Shown here in pieces: positions 39,540 through 48,744 of a stretch of DNA of 64,000 bases. The translations under genes and the position numbers were made by a program. A model generated the notes under the pieces. It had not been told where the DNA came from, ran no database searches, and saw only the letters and a program-made list of their open reading frames with translations. Numbering within the stretch: position 1 is the stretch's first letter; each line of letters begins with the position of its first letter. Source of the DNA: Cellulomonas xiejunii (GTDB lineage: Bacteria > Actinomycetota > Actinomycetes > Actinomycetales > Cellulomonadaceae); the NCBI RefSeq assembly GCF_024508315.1, contig NZ_CP101987.1:2790001-2854000 (forward strand). Direction: 5' to 3'.

Positions 39540-40193
39540 TCACAGCAGCCGGCGCGCCGCCGCCCACCGGGTCAGCTCGTTGCGGTTCGACAGCTGCAGC
39601 TTGCGCAGCACCGCGGACACGTGGGTCTCGACGGTCTTGATCGAGATGAACAGCTCGGCCGCGACCTCCCGGTACGTGTACCCGCGGGCGATGAGGCGCA
39701 TGACCTCCCGCTCGCGCGCCGAGAGCCGGTCGAGCTCGTCGTCCCCGGTCGCGACGTCACCCGCGGCCGTGCCGAACGCGTCGAGCACGAAGCCGGCCAG
39801 GCGCGGCGAGAACACGGCGTCCCCGCCCGCGACCCGCAGCACCGCGTCCGACAGCGCCTTGGGGTCGATCGCCTTGGTGACGTACCCCCGCGCGCCCACG
39901 CGGATGACCGCGACGACGTCCTCGGACGCGTCCGACACCGACAGCGCGAGGAACCGCGTGCCCGGCACGTCGACGCACCTGCGGACCACCTCCGCGCCGC
40001 CACCGCCGTCCCCGCCGGGCAGGTGCACGTCGAGCAGGACGACGGGTGGGCGCAGGTCGTGCACCACCTGCACCGCCTCGTCGACCGTCGCGGCCTCCCC
40101 CACGACGCGCACGCGCGCGTCGAGCGACGCCTTCACGCCCGCACGGAACATGTGGTGGTCGTCCACCAGCACCACGTCGACCTGCTCGCTCAC
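39540..40193 (-). CDS. LuxR-family response regulator
   Basis: A 217-residue NarL-type regulator. The receiver domain (5-120) has the phosphoacceptor Asp in VVLLDVHLPGGDG. The C-terminal helix-turn-helix (about 150-215) has LSAREREVMRLIARGYTYREVAAELFISIKTVETHVSAVLRKL. Its GTG overlaps the kinase stop by 4 bases (GTGA), so the two are co-translated. The partner kinase carries a PspC domain and the divergent gene is PspC-LiaF-like. A likely job is sensing envelope stress and controlling the divergent pair. Confidence 0.92.
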   Translation of the reverse strand: MSEQVDVVLVDDHHMFRAGVKASLDARVRVVGEAATVDEAVQVVHDLRPPVVLLDVHLPGGDGGGGAEVVRRCVDVPGTRFLALSVSDASEDVVAVIRVGARGYVTKAIDPKALSDAVLRVAGGDAVFSPRLAGFVLDAFGTAAGDVATGDDELDRLSAREREVMRLIARGYTYREVAAELFISIKTVETHVSAVLRKLQLSNRNELTRWAAARRLL

Positions 40194-41521
40194 GCGTCGC
40201 GCTCCTCGTCCTCGTCCGGTCCCCTGCCGGACCCGCCGCCACCGACGGGCATGCACAGGTGGACCTCGGTGCCCCGCTCGGGGCTGCTCGTCACTCGTGC
40301 CGTGCCACCGCGGCGCCGCACGCGTCCCATGATCGACTCCCGGACACCGAACCGGTCGGGACCGACACCGTCCAGGTCGAAACCGTCGCCGTGGTCCCGC
40401 ACGAAGACCTCCACGGACTGCGGACCGACCTCGAGGTACAACGACACCGGGGGCCGCCCGTGCACGACGGCGTTGACGAGCGCCTCGCGCGTGGCCTGCA
40501 GCAGCGCGAGGGTGTCGGGCTCGGGCACACGGTCCCCCACGACGACGACGTCGACGGCCACCGGCTCGCCCCCCGGTCCGGAGCGCGAGTCCTCGACCTC
40601 GGCGACCACCGCCCGCAGCGCCGCCGCCAGCGACACGCCCGGCTCGTTCCGGTCGTCGTACAGCCACTCCCGCAGCTCGCGCTCCTGCGCGCGGGCCATC
40701 CGCGCGACCTCGGCGGGCTCGTCGGAGCGCGCCCGGATCAGCGCGAGGGTCTGCAGGACCGAGTCGTGCAGGTGCGCCGCGATGTCGGCCCGCTCCGCCT
40801 CCCGGGCGCGCGCGGCGCGCTCGTCCCCGAGCGCGCGCACCAGGCGCACCCACCACGGCGCCATGACCAGCCCGACCCCGAGCAGCACGGCGAGCGCCGC
40901 GACGCCGGACTGCACCAGGAGCATGGGCTCGACCCCCCGCCCCACGACCTGCCCGACGACCAGCAGCACACCGGCTGCCGCAAGCAAGCCACCGCCGATG
41001 AGGCGCAGGACGCTGATGCGGCGCCCGTCCTGCCGCCCGTGCTGCAGCGCGTCGAGCTGGCTCCAGGCGAGCGCCACACCGACGAGCACGACGAGGACGG
41101 GCAGGGCCCAGGCGGCGTCGATGCTCGCCCCCAGACGCGAGCCCACCAGCACGGCGGCCGTCAGGACGAGCAGTCCGCCGAGCGCGAGCTCCGCCCACGG
41201 GACGCGGCGGCCGTCGGCTCGCAAGGGCTGGCGCCGGGCGAGCCGCTGCATCGTGCTCGGCCGTGCGGCGGCGGCTGCTGCCGCGGGGTCCCCGACGGGC
41301 ACGACGAGCCACCAGAACCCGTAGAGCGCCGCGCCGACGCCGGCGACGGGCACGAGTGCCACCAGCGCGATCCGCACGACCGCGACGGGGAGGTCCAGGT
41401 GGGCCGCGAGCCCGGTGGCCACACCCGCGATCCAGCGGCCGCGTTCAGGACGGCACAACGGCAGGCGGGCGCGCGGGGACGCGCCGGGCTGCGCCGGGGC
41501 GCCGTACGGGACAGGGGTCAC
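40190..41521 (-). CDS. PspC-domain sensor histidine kinase
   Basis: A 443-residue membrane kinase. An N-terminal PspC domain (about 20-85; GRWIAGVATGLAAHLDLPVAVVRIALV) is followed by more membrane segments. The dimerisation helix carries the phosphoacceptor His in HLHDSVLQTLALI, and a HATPase domain has the N-box REALVNAVVHG and DHGDGFDLDG. This is the NarL/DesK-LiaS kinase class with a built-in PspC sensor. The GTG at 41521 is the best start, but no clear ribosome binding site is seen. It is divergent from a PspC-LiaF gene 148 bp away. Confidence 0.9.
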   Translation of the reverse strand: MTPVPYGAPAQPGASPRARLPLCRPERGRWIAGVATGLAAHLDLPVAVVRIALVALVPVAGVGAALYGFWWLVVPVGDPAAAAAAARPSTMQRLARRQPLRADGRRVPWAELALGGLLVLTAAVLVGSRLGASIDAAWALPVLVVLVGVALAWSQLDALQHGRQDGRRISVLRLIGGGLLAAAGVLLVVGQVVGRGVEPMLLVQSGVAALAVLLGVGLVMAPWWVRLVRALGDERAARAREAERADIAAHLHDSVLQTLALIRARSDEPAEVARMARAQERELREWLYDDRNEPGVSLAAALRAVVAEVEDSRSGPGGEPVAVDVVVVGDRVPEPDTLALLQATREALVNAVVHGRPPVSLYLEVGPQSVEVFVRDHGDGFDLDGVGPDRFGVRESIMGRVRRRGGTARVTSSPERGTEVHLCMPVGGGGSGRGPDEDEERDA

Positions 41522-41669
41522 GCACAGATCGTCACACGCCGGACCCCGTGCGCAGGTGCTCCGGCCACCAGGTTCAGGGGTCGGGACGAGGAGATGGGGG
41601 TGCAGGCCAGGGTCGGGTCAGGGATGGTCCCGGATGTCCCGGGGACCATGGTGCGGTCAGGATCGAGCC

Positions 41670-43085
41670 ATGGACACGCAGACTCCCGCCGGTGCTGATG
41701 CCGGCACGCCGGGCCCGACGCCCGGCACGGGCCCCGGACCGCACCCGGGCTCCACGCCCCCGCCCGCTCCCCCCGCCTTCTGGGCCGGGGTGCGTCGGAC
41801 GGGGCTGTACCGCTCCGACGAGCGCTGGGTCGGCGGCGTGGCCGGCGGCCTGGCGGAGCGTGCCGGCGTCGACCCGCTGCTCGTGCGCGGCCTGTTGGCC
41901 GTGACGTTCCTCGTGGGTGGGCTCGGGCTCGTGCTCTACGGCGTCGCGTGGGCGCTGCTGCCCGACGCCCGGGACAACCGGATCCTGCTCGAGCGCCTGG
42001 GCGCGGGCGACGCGGACGGCGCGCTGCTCGGCTCGCTCGCGTTCGTCGTCGTCGGCCTGGCCAGGGGCGACGGCTGGTGGTGGTTCTGGGACGGCGGGAG
42101 CGCCCTGGGCGGCGCGCTGTGGCTCGTCTGCATCATCGGCCTCGTCGCGCTCGTGGCGACCGCGGTGCAGCGTCGCAGCCGGTGGCAGCCGCCCGCAGGC
42201 TGGGCGCCTCCCGGCGGCGCGCACCACCCGACCGGCCCCGCGACGTCGGCGGCGGCGGCGTGGGCGGCGCAGGCACCCACCGCACCCCTGCCGCCGAGCG
42301 CGCAGGCACCCGCCACGCCTGCGGCTCCTGGAACCCCCCAGCCGCCGTACCCGCCGGCGCCCCCGTACCCGCCGTACGGCAGCGCGCCGGTGTCTCCGGT
42401 CCCGCCCGCACCCCCCCGGCCCCCGCGGCGCGGCGCCGACGGCGCGACCGTCGGCGCGGTCGTCGGCCTCAGCGTGGTGGGGCTCGGGGTCCTGATGCTC
42501 GCCGAGCGCACGGGCGCGTACGACGGCCCGCTGGGGCTCACCGCGGGTGGCGTCGCGCTGATCATCGCGGGACTGGGCATCGTGACGCTGGGCCTGCGAG
42601 GTCGCAGCAGCGGCTTCGTCGGCTTCCTCGCGATCGTGGGGGCCCTGGTGTGGGCCCCGACGGCGCTGCTGCACCAGACCGATTGGGCGGACACCGTCCA
42701 CGGCGCCTGGGACGGGCAGCAGCGGGACGTCGTGGTGACGAGCCGCGTCGTCGCGAGCAACGGGTTCGAGCTCGCGGCGGGCAGCTCCCGCATCGACCTC
42801 ACGGGCGTCCCGCTCGAGGACGACGTCCTCACGGTGCCGATCTCGATCGGTGCCGGGCAGCTCGTGGTCGTCGTGCCGCAGGAGGCGGCCGTCCAGGCGA
42901 ACGTCACGAACGGGATCGGGGCGGTCCGGTTCGAGGTCGACGACGACGTCCACGAGCAGAGCGGCGTGGGCCTCGGCGACCTGGTGTACCAGGACGACGA
43001 CGCCGCCGCCGGTTCACCGAACCTCGTGCTCGACATCAGCGCGGGTGTCGGCGAGGTCCGCATCATCGAGGAGGTCGCACCGTGA
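41670..43085 (+). CDS. PspC / LiaF-like membrane protein
   Basis: A 471-residue protein. A Pro-rich head precedes a PspC domain (about 45-105; ERWVGGVAGGLAERAGVDPLLVRGLLAVTF). Further helices and a long Pro/Ala segment (PPYPPAPPYPPYG) come next. The C-terminal domain resembles LiaF/DUF2154 (SSRIDLTGVPLEDDVLTVPISIGAGQLVVVVP). LiaF-type proteins inhibit LiaS kinases in the absence of cell-envelope stress. With the divergent PspC-kinase and regulator this makes a LiaFSR-like set. The ATG at 41670 follows GGATCGAG. Confidence 0.85.
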   Translation: MDTQTPAGADAGTPGPTPGTGPGPHPGSTPPPAPPAFWAGVRRTGLYRSDERWVGGVAGGLAERAGVDPLLVRGLLAVTFLVGGLGLVLYGVAWALLPDARDNRILLERLGAGDADGALLGSLAFVVVGLARGDGWWWFWDGGSALGGALWLVCIIGLVALVATAVQRRSRWQPPAGWAPPGGAHHPTGPATSAAAAWAAQAPTAPLPPSAQAPATPAAPGTPQPPYPPAPPYPPYGSAPVSPVPPAPPRPPRRGADGATVGAVVGLSVVGLGVLMLAERTGAYDGPLGLTAGGVALIIAGLGIVTLGLRGRSSGFVGFLAIVGALVWAPTALLHQTDWADTVHGAWDGQQRDVVVTSRVVASNGFELAAGSSRIDLTGVPLEDDVLTVPISIGAGQLVVVVPQEAAVQANVTNGIGAVRFEVDDDVHEQSGVGLGDLVYQDDDAAAGSPNLVLDISAGVGEVRIIEEVAP

Positions 43086-43399
43086 GCACCGACGACAGCA
43101 CCCTGCACGACCCCGTGCGGGACACCGCCCGGCAGGACACCGCCCGGCACGACACCGTCGCACCCGACGACGCGACGCCCCGCACCCCGGGCGTCAGCGC
43201 GCACCGCGCCGGCGTGCGGGTGGGGACGATCGTGTGGGGCCTCATCGTCGCCTTCGTGGGTCTGGGTGTCGTCCTCGTCACCGCCGGGTACACGATCGAC
43301 GTCCAGCTCGCCGCCATCGTGCTGCTCATCGCCGGTGGTGTCGGGCTCATCGTGGGCCCCCTGTTCCAGGGGGTGCGCCGCAACCGCAGCGAGCAGTGA
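43082..43399 (+). CDS. small two-helix membrane protein
   Basis: A 105-residue protein whose GTG overlaps the stop of the PspC-LiaF gene by 4 bases (GTGA), so it is translationally coupled. The first 45 residues are charged and include a tandem RDTARQDTARHDT. Two membrane helices follow (about 48-68 and 72-92), then a basic end (RRNRSEQ). Not recognised as a named family. Its position suggests a helper in the same envelope-stress unit. Confidence 0.75.
   Translation: MSTDDSTLHDPVRDTARQDTARHDTVAPDDATPRTPGVSAHRAGVRVGTIVWGLIVAFVGLGVVLVTAGYTIDVQLAAIVLLIAGGVGLIVGPLFQGVRRNRSEQ
43121..43150 (+). repeat. 15-bp tandem repeat in the small membrane protein gene
   Basis: GACACCGCCCGGCAG (43121-43135) is repeated with one change at 43136-43150, and its first 8 bases recur at 43151. 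It encodes the DTARQ/DTARH pattern. Confidence 0.85.
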
Positions 43400-43435
43400 C
43401 TCGCGCGCCGACCTGCACGGCGGGTCGGCGCACGG

Positions 43436-43472
43436 CAGAAGGCCGGCACCCGTGACGGGTGCCGGCCTTCTG
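43436..43472. terminator. hairpin terminator between convergent genes
   Basis: A perfect 16-bp stem (43436-43451 with 43457-43472) and a 5-base loop. The TTCTG end gives a short T-containing tail on the plus strand. Confidence 0.9.
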
Positions 43473-43536
43473 GTGTCTGCCGCGCGGTCCGCTCACCGGA
43501 CCGCGCGTGTCGCGAGCCGCGAAGGCCGCGACCTGC

Positions 43537-44010
43537 TCAGACGGACTGGGCGACGGGCGCGGAGCCGATCGGCGTATCGATCCGGGCGGCGATGCGGCGC
43601 AGGGCCTCGCCGGTGACGATGAAGACGATGCCCAGGCCGAAGACGAGGAGCCCGACGCCGAAGGCGACGACCGAGGTGAACAGCGAGGCGCGCAGGAACG
43701 AGCCGTTCATGACGGTCGCGCGCGCCGGGTCCTCCTTGTCGAGCTCGGCGTAGGTCTTGCCACCCGAGCCGGCGAGCGCGTGCGTGTTGATGATGTCGGC
43801 CTGGGCCCACGCCTCCCACGGCGTGTCGACCAGCGCGCCGCCGAACGCCGCGGCGTCGTCGGAGACGGTGATCTGCTCGGCGCGGAGGTTGCTGGACACG
43901 GCGATCCAGGTGCCGGCGCCTGCGACCGCGAAGACGACGCCGAAGACGAGGACGATGATCGCCAGCACCTTGAGGTGGGCGGGCTTGCTCTGGACTGCTT
44001 CGTTCGACAT
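43537..44010 (-). CDS. second small membrane protein of the LigA-mislabelled family
   Basis: A 157-residue paralogue of the protein at 3557-4018, with the same layout: one helix (about 13-36), the loop ITVSDDAAAFGG...TPWEAWAQADI and YAELDKEDPARA, then a second helix after FLRASLFTSVVAFG. Unlike its paralogue it has a longer C-terminal tail (RRIAARIDTPIGSAPVAQSV). The ATG at 44010 has GGGGAGAT upstream; the frame is open to 44082 but without support. The function is unknown; the ring-opening dioxygenase label does not fit. Confidence 0.8.
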   Translation of the reverse strand: MSNEAVQSKPAHLKVLAIIVLVFGVVFAVAGAGTWIAVSSNLRAEQITVSDDAAAFGGALVDTPWEAWAQADIINTHALAGSGGKTYAELDKEDPARATVMNGSFLRASLFTSVVAFGVGLLVFGLGIVFIVTGEALRRIAARIDTPIGSAPVAQSV

Positions 44011-44228
44011 CTCGATCTCCCCGATCGTTAGGACTGGACCCCCGCGTGACCGGAGGTCCGGCCCGGTGAGCGACGTGCTCACGTGAACAGCGTCGTCGCA
44101 GGTGAGGCCATTCAGGTGGGACCCTGGTCCCGTGGGCGTGTCGCCCTGCTCACCCGGACGAGTGAAACACGGGACCGACCCCGGACCTTAGGCCTGTTGC
44201 GGTGTGCCCACCTGGCCCGACGCGGCGC

Positions 44229-44280
44229 AGCACGCGGCGGGTGCGGGCACAGCACGCGGCGGGTGCGGGCACAGCACGCG
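44229..44280 (+). repeat. 22-bp tandem repeat downstream of the glycosyltransferase gene
   Basis: AGCACGCGGCGGGTGCGGGC-AC is present twice without mismatch (44229-44250, 44251-44272), followed by a third partial copy (44273-44280). It lies in the 290-bp gap between the LigA-like gene and the glycosyltransferase, just after the latter's stop. The rest of the gap shows only a GGGACC-CTG-GTCCC dyad near 44129. Confidence 0.9.
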
Positions 44281-44300
44281 CCCGGTCCAGCACGCACGCG

Positions 44301-45446
44301 TCACACGAGCGTGCGCGCCCTCGCGTACTGGACCTCGGCCGCGTCGAGCACGTGCTCCCAGTCGAAGGGCGGCGGGACGCTCGCCGCACGACGGCGCATC
44401 CCCGCCAGCAGGTCCCGGTCCCGGGCCAGCAGGACGACCGCCTCGATCATCTCCGCGTCGTCGGCGACGAGGAACCCGTCGAGGCCGTCGGTGACGAACT
44501 CCCCCACACCCGTCCCGGCGTGCGCCAGCACGGCGAGTCCAGCGGTGCGCGCCTCGAGCGCCGCGATCCCGAACGCCTCCAGGCGGGCGGGCGCCAGGAA
44601 AACGTCGGCGTCGCGGTACGCCGCCCGCACCTCCGCGCGCGGGAGACGCCCGCGGAGCTCGACGACGCGCTCCAGCCCGGCCGCCGCGACACGCGCGCGG
44701 ACGGCGTCGCGCGCGGGGCCGTCGCCGATCAGGGTGAGGTGCAGGGCGTCGGGCGGCAGGCGCCGGGCGGCGGCCGTGACGACGTCGACCAGGGGTACGG
44801 CACGCTTGCGTGGCGCCAGGCGCATGGTCGCGACGAGGCGCAGCGGCGCCTCGGGCGCGCCGTCCTGCGGGACTGCCGGTGCCGCGCGCCCGGCCGGGGG
44901 CGCCCACGCGGCGACGTCGATGCCGTTGGGCACAACGTCGACGCGCGCGTCGAACAGCTCGCGGACCCGCTCCGCTGCCGCACCGCTCACGGCGCTCAGC
45001 GCCGCGGGCAGGCCACGCCACCGGGTGTGCCGCACGAGCGGCCGTCCCAGGCGCACCGTGCCGTCGAGCATGCAGTGCCACGTGATCGCCGTCGGCAGGT
45101 GCAGTGCGGTCGCGACGCGGACGCCGTCGAACGCGAACGGTGACAGGACGCCGGCGTGGACGTGCACGGCGTCGGGTCGCACGTCGCGCAGCGCGGACCG
45201 GATCAGGCCCGGGCCCGCGACGGGGTTGACGGGCAGGTCGAACGGCAGGCGCGCCCCGAGCCGGTGCACGTGCACGCCGTCCTCGACGTCCACGACGCCG
45301 CTGCGCGCCCCGCCCTCACCGAGGGTGGCCGTCAGCACGTGCACCTCGTGGCCCGCACGCGCCTGGTGCCGGGCGAGGTCGCCCACCTGTGTCTCGATGC
45401 CCCCGGTCCGCGGCGCGAAGCAGTCGGAGACGTGGACGATCCGCAC
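44301..45446 (-). CDS. GT4 family glycosyltransferase
   Basis: A 381-residue retaining GT-B enzyme. The N-terminal half starts VRIVHVSDCFAPRTGGIETQVGDLA. The C-terminal half has the GT4 signatures VVPNGIDVAAW, LVATMRLAPRKR and the E-x7-E-like region DVFLAPARLEAFGIAALEA. It transfers a sugar from an activated donor, perhaps to a cell-envelope lipid or glycan; donor and acceptor cannot be read. The GTG at 45446 was chosen since the upstream open frame overlaps the DUF3817 gene. It lies 17 bp downstream of that gene in the same direction. Confidence 0.87.
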   Translation of the reverse strand: MRIVHVSDCFAPRTGGIETQVGDLARHQARAGHEVHVLTATLGEGGARSGVVDVEDGVHVHRLGARLPFDLPVNPVAGPGLIRSALRDVRPDAVHVHAGVLSPFAFDGVRVATALHLPTAITWHCMLDGTVRLGRPLVRHTRWRGLPAALSAVSGAAAERVRELFDARVDVVPNGIDVAAWAPPAGRAAPAVPQDGAPEAPLRLVATMRLAPRKRAVPLVDVVTAAARRLPPDALHLTLIGDGPARDAVRARVAAAGLERVVELRGRLPRAEVRAAYRDADVFLAPARLEAFGIAALEARTAGLAVLAHAGTGVGEFVTDGLDGFLVADDAEMIEAVVLLARDRDLLAGMRRRAASVPPPFDWEHVLDAAEVQYARARTLV

Positions 45447-45463
45447 GCGTCGGCCGTCCGGCG

Positions 45464-45883
45464 TCAGGCCTGCGGCCCGGTGGCCGCGGTGATGCGGGCG
45501 TCCGCGTCCGCGTGCACGCGCCGCTCCAGGACGAACGACATGACCGGCACGACGCCCGCCGCGGCCATCGCCAGGAACCGCCGGAGCCGCCAGCGCAACG
45601 TCGACCACAGGTCGAACGCGGTGACGAGGTACACGACGTACACCCAGCCGTGCACCATCGCGATGATGCGCGCCGCCTCGTGCCGCGGATCGCCCTCGAC
45701 GTTGAACCCCGGGAGCTTCAGCACGTACTTGAACAGCATCTCGACGCAGAGGATGAGCAGCATCACGCCCGTGATCCACGCCATCACGCGGTAGCGCCTC
45801 AGCGACCCCCGGGCCTTGCGCCCCCAGGTCGTCGCGTCGGACGTCCCGACCTCGGTCGGGGTGCTGGTCGGTTCGGTGGTCAC
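45464..45883 (-). CDS. DUF3817 membrane protein
   Basis: A 139-residue protein with three membrane helices and the DUF3817 signature: RYRVMAWITGVMLLILCVEMLFKYVLKLPG, HGWVYVVYLVTAFDLW and RRFLAMAAAGVVPVMSFVLERR, split by loops. The family is common in actinobacteria, often beside guaA, as here, with unknown function. The GTG at 45883 has AGAGGACC upstream. It is likely co-transcribed with the glycosyltransferase. Confidence 0.85.
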   Translation of the reverse strand: MTTEPTSTPTEVGTSDATTWGRKARGSLRRYRVMAWITGVMLLILCVEMLFKYVLKLPGFNVEGDPRHEAARIIAMVHGWVYVVYLVTAFDLWSTLRWRLRRFLAMAAAGVVPVMSFVLERRVHADADARITAATGPQA

Positions 45884-45932
45884 GCTGGTCCTCTCGTCGT
45901 CGCTGGTCGATTCTGCCCCACGGGGCGCAGGC

Positions 45933-46370
45933 TCAGCGCCCGAGCACCAGGCTGACGGTCACGAACCACAGCCCTGCGCCCACGAGGAGCAGACCCATGA
46001 GGATCAGCAGCACACCGCCCATGGACGACGCGGACGCCCCGGACGACAGCCGCACGGCAGCCGGGTCGCGCGGGTCCACCCACACGGTGATCCGGTCCCC
46101 CTGCTGCGCGACCCGCCCCTGCCCGTTCGTCACCGGCAGCCCTTCGACCCGCCGCGCGCGCAGCCACCCACCGGGCACCGGGTAGTCGAAGGTCACGCTC
46201 GACGGGCGGACGTGGCTCGTGCGGTGCACGACGACCGCCTCGACGGGCACGCGCGACGTCGGCAGGCGCGCGTTGCGGCGCAGCATCACCGCACCCACGA
46301 CGGCGACGGCCGCACCGGTGGCGATGAACCCGACCGCGAAGAGCCCGAACGCCAGCACGCCCATCGTCAC
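45933..46370 (-). CDS. DUF3592 membrane protein
   Basis: A 145-residue protein with a membrane helix at each end (about 5-30 and 118-140) and an extracytoplasmic beta domain between them (VEAVVVHRTSHVRPSSVTFDYPVP...VWVDPRDPAAVRL). This is the DUF3592 layout. It starts 13 bp after the guaA stop, so it is probably co-transcribed. A paralogue lies at 48745-49185, on the other side of guaA. The GTG at 46370 or the ATG two codons later may be the start. Confidence 0.75.
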   Translation of the reverse strand: MTMGVLAFGLFAVGFIATGAAVAVVGAVMLRRNARLPTSRVPVEAVVVHRTSHVRPSSVTFDYPVPGGWLRARRVEGLPVTNGQGRVAQQGDRITVWVDPRDPAAVRLSSGASASSMGGVLLILMGLLLVGAGLWFVTVSLVLGR

Positions 46371-46383
46371 GTGACGGTCCCGC

Positions 46384-47985
46384 TCATTCCCACTCGATGG
46401 TGCCCGGCGGCTTGCTCGTGACGTCGAGCACGACCCTGTTCACCTCGGGCACCTCGTTGGTGATGCGCGTCGAGATGGTCGCGAGCACGTCGTACGGCAG
46501 GCGCGTCCAGTCGGCCGTCATGGCGTCCTCGGACGACACGGGCCGCAGCACGATCGGGTGCCCGTACGTGCGGCCGTCGCCCTGCACGCCGACCGACCGC
46601 ACGTCACCCAGCAGCACCACGGGGCACTGCCAGATCTCGCGGTCCAGCCCGGCACGCGTGAGCTCCTCGCGCGCGATCGCATCAGCGGCGCGCAGCGTCT
46701 CGAGCCGCTCGGCCGTGACCTCGCCGACGATCCGGATGCCCAGCCCGGGGCCGGGGAACGGCTGGCGCCACACGATGACCTCGGGCACGCCCAGCTCGAG
46801 ACCGACCGCCCGCACCTCGTCCTTGAACAGCGTGCGCAGCGGCTCGACGAGCTCGAACTGCAGGTCGTCCGGCAGGCCGCCGACGTTGTGGTGCGACTTG
46901 ATGTTGGCCGCGCCCTCGCCGCCGCCCGACTCCACGACGTCCGGGTAGAGCGTGCCCTGCACGAGGAACTTCACGGTGTCGCCGTGCGCACCGGCGTCCT
47001 CGACGACCTCGCGCGCGGCGTCCTCGAACACGCGGATGAACTCGCGGCCGATGATCTTGCGCTTCGTCTCCGGGTCGGACACGCCCGCGAGCGCGGTCAG
47101 GAAACGCTCGCGCGCGTCCACGACCTTGAGCTGCACGCCCGTCGCCGCCACGAAGTCCTTCTCGACCTGCTCGGCCTCGCCCGCGCGCAGCAGGCCGTGG
47201 TCGACGAACACGCAGGTGAGCTGGTCACCGACCGCGCGCTGCACGAGCGCCGCCGCGACGGACGAGTCGACGCCGCCGGACAGGCCGCAGATCACGCGCG
47301 CGTCGCCCACCTGGGCACGGATGCGCTCGACCTGCTCGGCGACGACGTTGCCCGGGGTCCAGTCGGGCTTCAGCCCGGCGCCGCGGTACAGGAAGTTCTC
47401 GATGGCCGCCTGACCCAGCGGCGAGTGCTTGACCTCGGGGTGCCACTGCATCCCGTACAGGTGCCGCTCCCGGTCCTCGAACGCCGCGACGGGGCTGCCC
47501 GCGCTGGTCGCGAGGACCTCGAAGCCCTCGGGTGCGGCGTGCACGGCGTCGCCGTGGCTCATCCACACCGTCTGCGCCTCGGGGCTGCCGTCCAGCACGG
47601 TCCCGGGGTCGGTGATCTCGACGGCCGTGCCGCCGTACTCGCGCTGCCCGGTCTGCGCGACGGTGCCACCGAGGGCCTGGGCCATCGCCTGGAAGCCGTA
47701 GCAGATCCCGAGCACCGGCACCCCGGCCTCGAAGAGCTCGGGACCGACGAACGGCGCGCCGGCCGCGTAGACCGACGACGGGCCGCCGGACAGGATGATC
47801 GCCGCCGGGTCCTTCGCGAGCATCTGCTCGACGGTCGCGGTGTGCGGCACGATCTCGGAGTACACGTTCGCCTCGCGCACGCGCCGCGCGATGAGCTGCG
47901 CGTACTGGGCGCCGAAGTCGACGACGAGGACCGGCCGGTGGGTCGTGGGCTGCGGGGGCGTGGCGGGATCGGGGGTCTGCGTCAC
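46384..47985 (-). CDS. guaA: GMP synthase (glutamine-hydrolysing)
   Basis: A 533-residue enzyme converting XMP to GMP with glutamine and ATP. The class-I glutamine amidotransferase domain (about 22-210) has the nucleophile Cys in [10 protein letters not shown] and the His/Glu pair in MQWHPEV. The ATP-pyrophosphatase P-loop is [15 protein letters not shown]. The dimerisation domain ends with [19 protein letters not shown]. The GTG at 47985 lies 7 bases after a TAGGCT box and has no ribosome binding site, so it is probably leaderless. Confidence 0.97.
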   Translation of the reverse strand: MTQTPDPATPPQPTTHRPVLVVDFGAQYAQLIARRVREANVYSEIVPHTATVEQMLAKDPAAIILSGGPSSVYAAGAPFVGPELFEAGVPVLGICYGFQAMAQALGGTVAQTGQREYGGTAVEITDPGTVLDGSPEAQTVWMSHGDAVHAAPEGFEVLATSAGSPVAAFEDRERHLYGMQWHPEVKHSPLGQAAIENFLYRGAGLKPDWTPGNVVAEQVERIRAQVGDARVICGLSGGVDSSVAAALVQRAVGDQLTCVFVDHGLLRAGEAEQVEKDFVAATGVQLKVVDARERFLTALAGVSDPETKRKIIGREFIRVFEDAAREVVEDAGAHGDTVKFLVQGTLYPDVVESGGGEGAANIKSHHNVGGLPDDLQFELVEPLRTLFKDEVRAVGLELGVPEVIVWRQPFPGPGLGIRIVGEVTAERLETLRAADAIAREELTRAGLDREIWQCPVVLLGDVRSVGVQGDGRTYGHPIVLRPVSSEDAMTADWTRLPYDVLATISTRITNEVPEVNRVVLDVTSKPPGTIEWE

Positions 47986-47992
47986 GCAGACC

Positions 47993-47998
47993 AGCCTA
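47993..47998 (-). promoter_or_regulatory. -10 box of a leaderless guaA promoter
   Basis: TAGGCT on the minus strand, 7 bases before the GTG at 47985. Confidence 0.6.
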
Positions 47999-48125
47999 GT
48001 CCGCGTGCCGCGGGGTTCCGACGCCCCGATAGGCGTCGACGTCCGGCGTCGTCGTGCTGCGCCCCGGGTACGGCATGGGCCCCGCCGTGGGCTCGCAGGC
48101 CCACCGGCGGCACACGCCCGCGACC

Positions 48126-48131
48126 TAGCGT
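48126..48131 (+). promoter_or_regulatory. candidate -10 box for the gene at 48199
   Basis: TAGCGT, about 68 bases before the ATG at 48199, leaves a leader that contains GAAGGACC. Confidence 0.35.
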
Positions 48132-48198
48132 GGAGCGGGTCGACGAGGACATGCCCCTCGTCACCGCCGACGACACCGATCCGTGAAGGACCTGCTCC

Positions 48199-48618
48199 AT
48201 GCAACCTGCACTCGTCGCCCAGGTGGCCGTCACCACCGGGTCGGCTGCCCTGCTCAGCCGGTTCGCGGCCGGGTACCTGGCGCAGCAGACCGGCGACCTG
48301 CAGGCCGGGCTGGTACTGCGCGTCCTGCTCGTCACGGCGGCCCTGCTCGCGGCGACCTGGCTCGCGGTGCGCCCACGGCTCCTGCAGGGAACCCGTGCGC
48401 AGCTCCGCGTGGGCGCGACGCTCGGGCTCGGGCTCGGATACGCGCTCAGCCCGACCACGTGGACCGGACGCACCTACGCGGCGGAGCTCGTCACCGCTCC
48501 GGGGGCCACGACCGTGCTGCTCGACCTCGCCCTGTGGCTGCTGGTGGGCGGTGCCACCGTCGCCGTCGCGAGCGCCCCCGCGGGTGCTCGGGAGCGCGCG
48601 ACGTACGCACCTCGCTGA
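48199..48618 (+). CDS. hypothetical membrane protein
   Basis: A 139-residue protein with about four hydrophobic segments (near 8-25, 42-60, 70-85 and 105-127). Not recognised. GAAGGACC lies before the ATG. It is divergent from guaA and convergent with the DUF3592 gene; the 126-bp gap after it holds no clear hairpin. Base composition is like the surroundings. Confidence 0.6.
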   Translation: MQPALVAQVAVTTGSAALLSRFAAGYLAQQTGDLQAGLVLRVLLVTAALLAATWLAVRPRLLQGTRAQLRVGATLGLGLGYALSPTTWTGRTYAAELVTAPGATTVLLDLALWLLVGGATVAVASAPAGARERATYAPR

Positions 48619-48744
48619 GGGGTGTCGATCATCGGCGGCGTGGTCGTCGAGGCGTCACCCATCGACGGCAACGCCAACCCCGCCCGGAGGTCACGGCGGT
48701 CAGCCCGAGGGCGACCGTGACGCCGCGACGCCGCGACGTCATGC

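Noticed and set aside
44229-44280. The 22-bp repeats as a CRISPR array
   Set aside because: The copies abut directly with no spacers and no cas genes are nearby.
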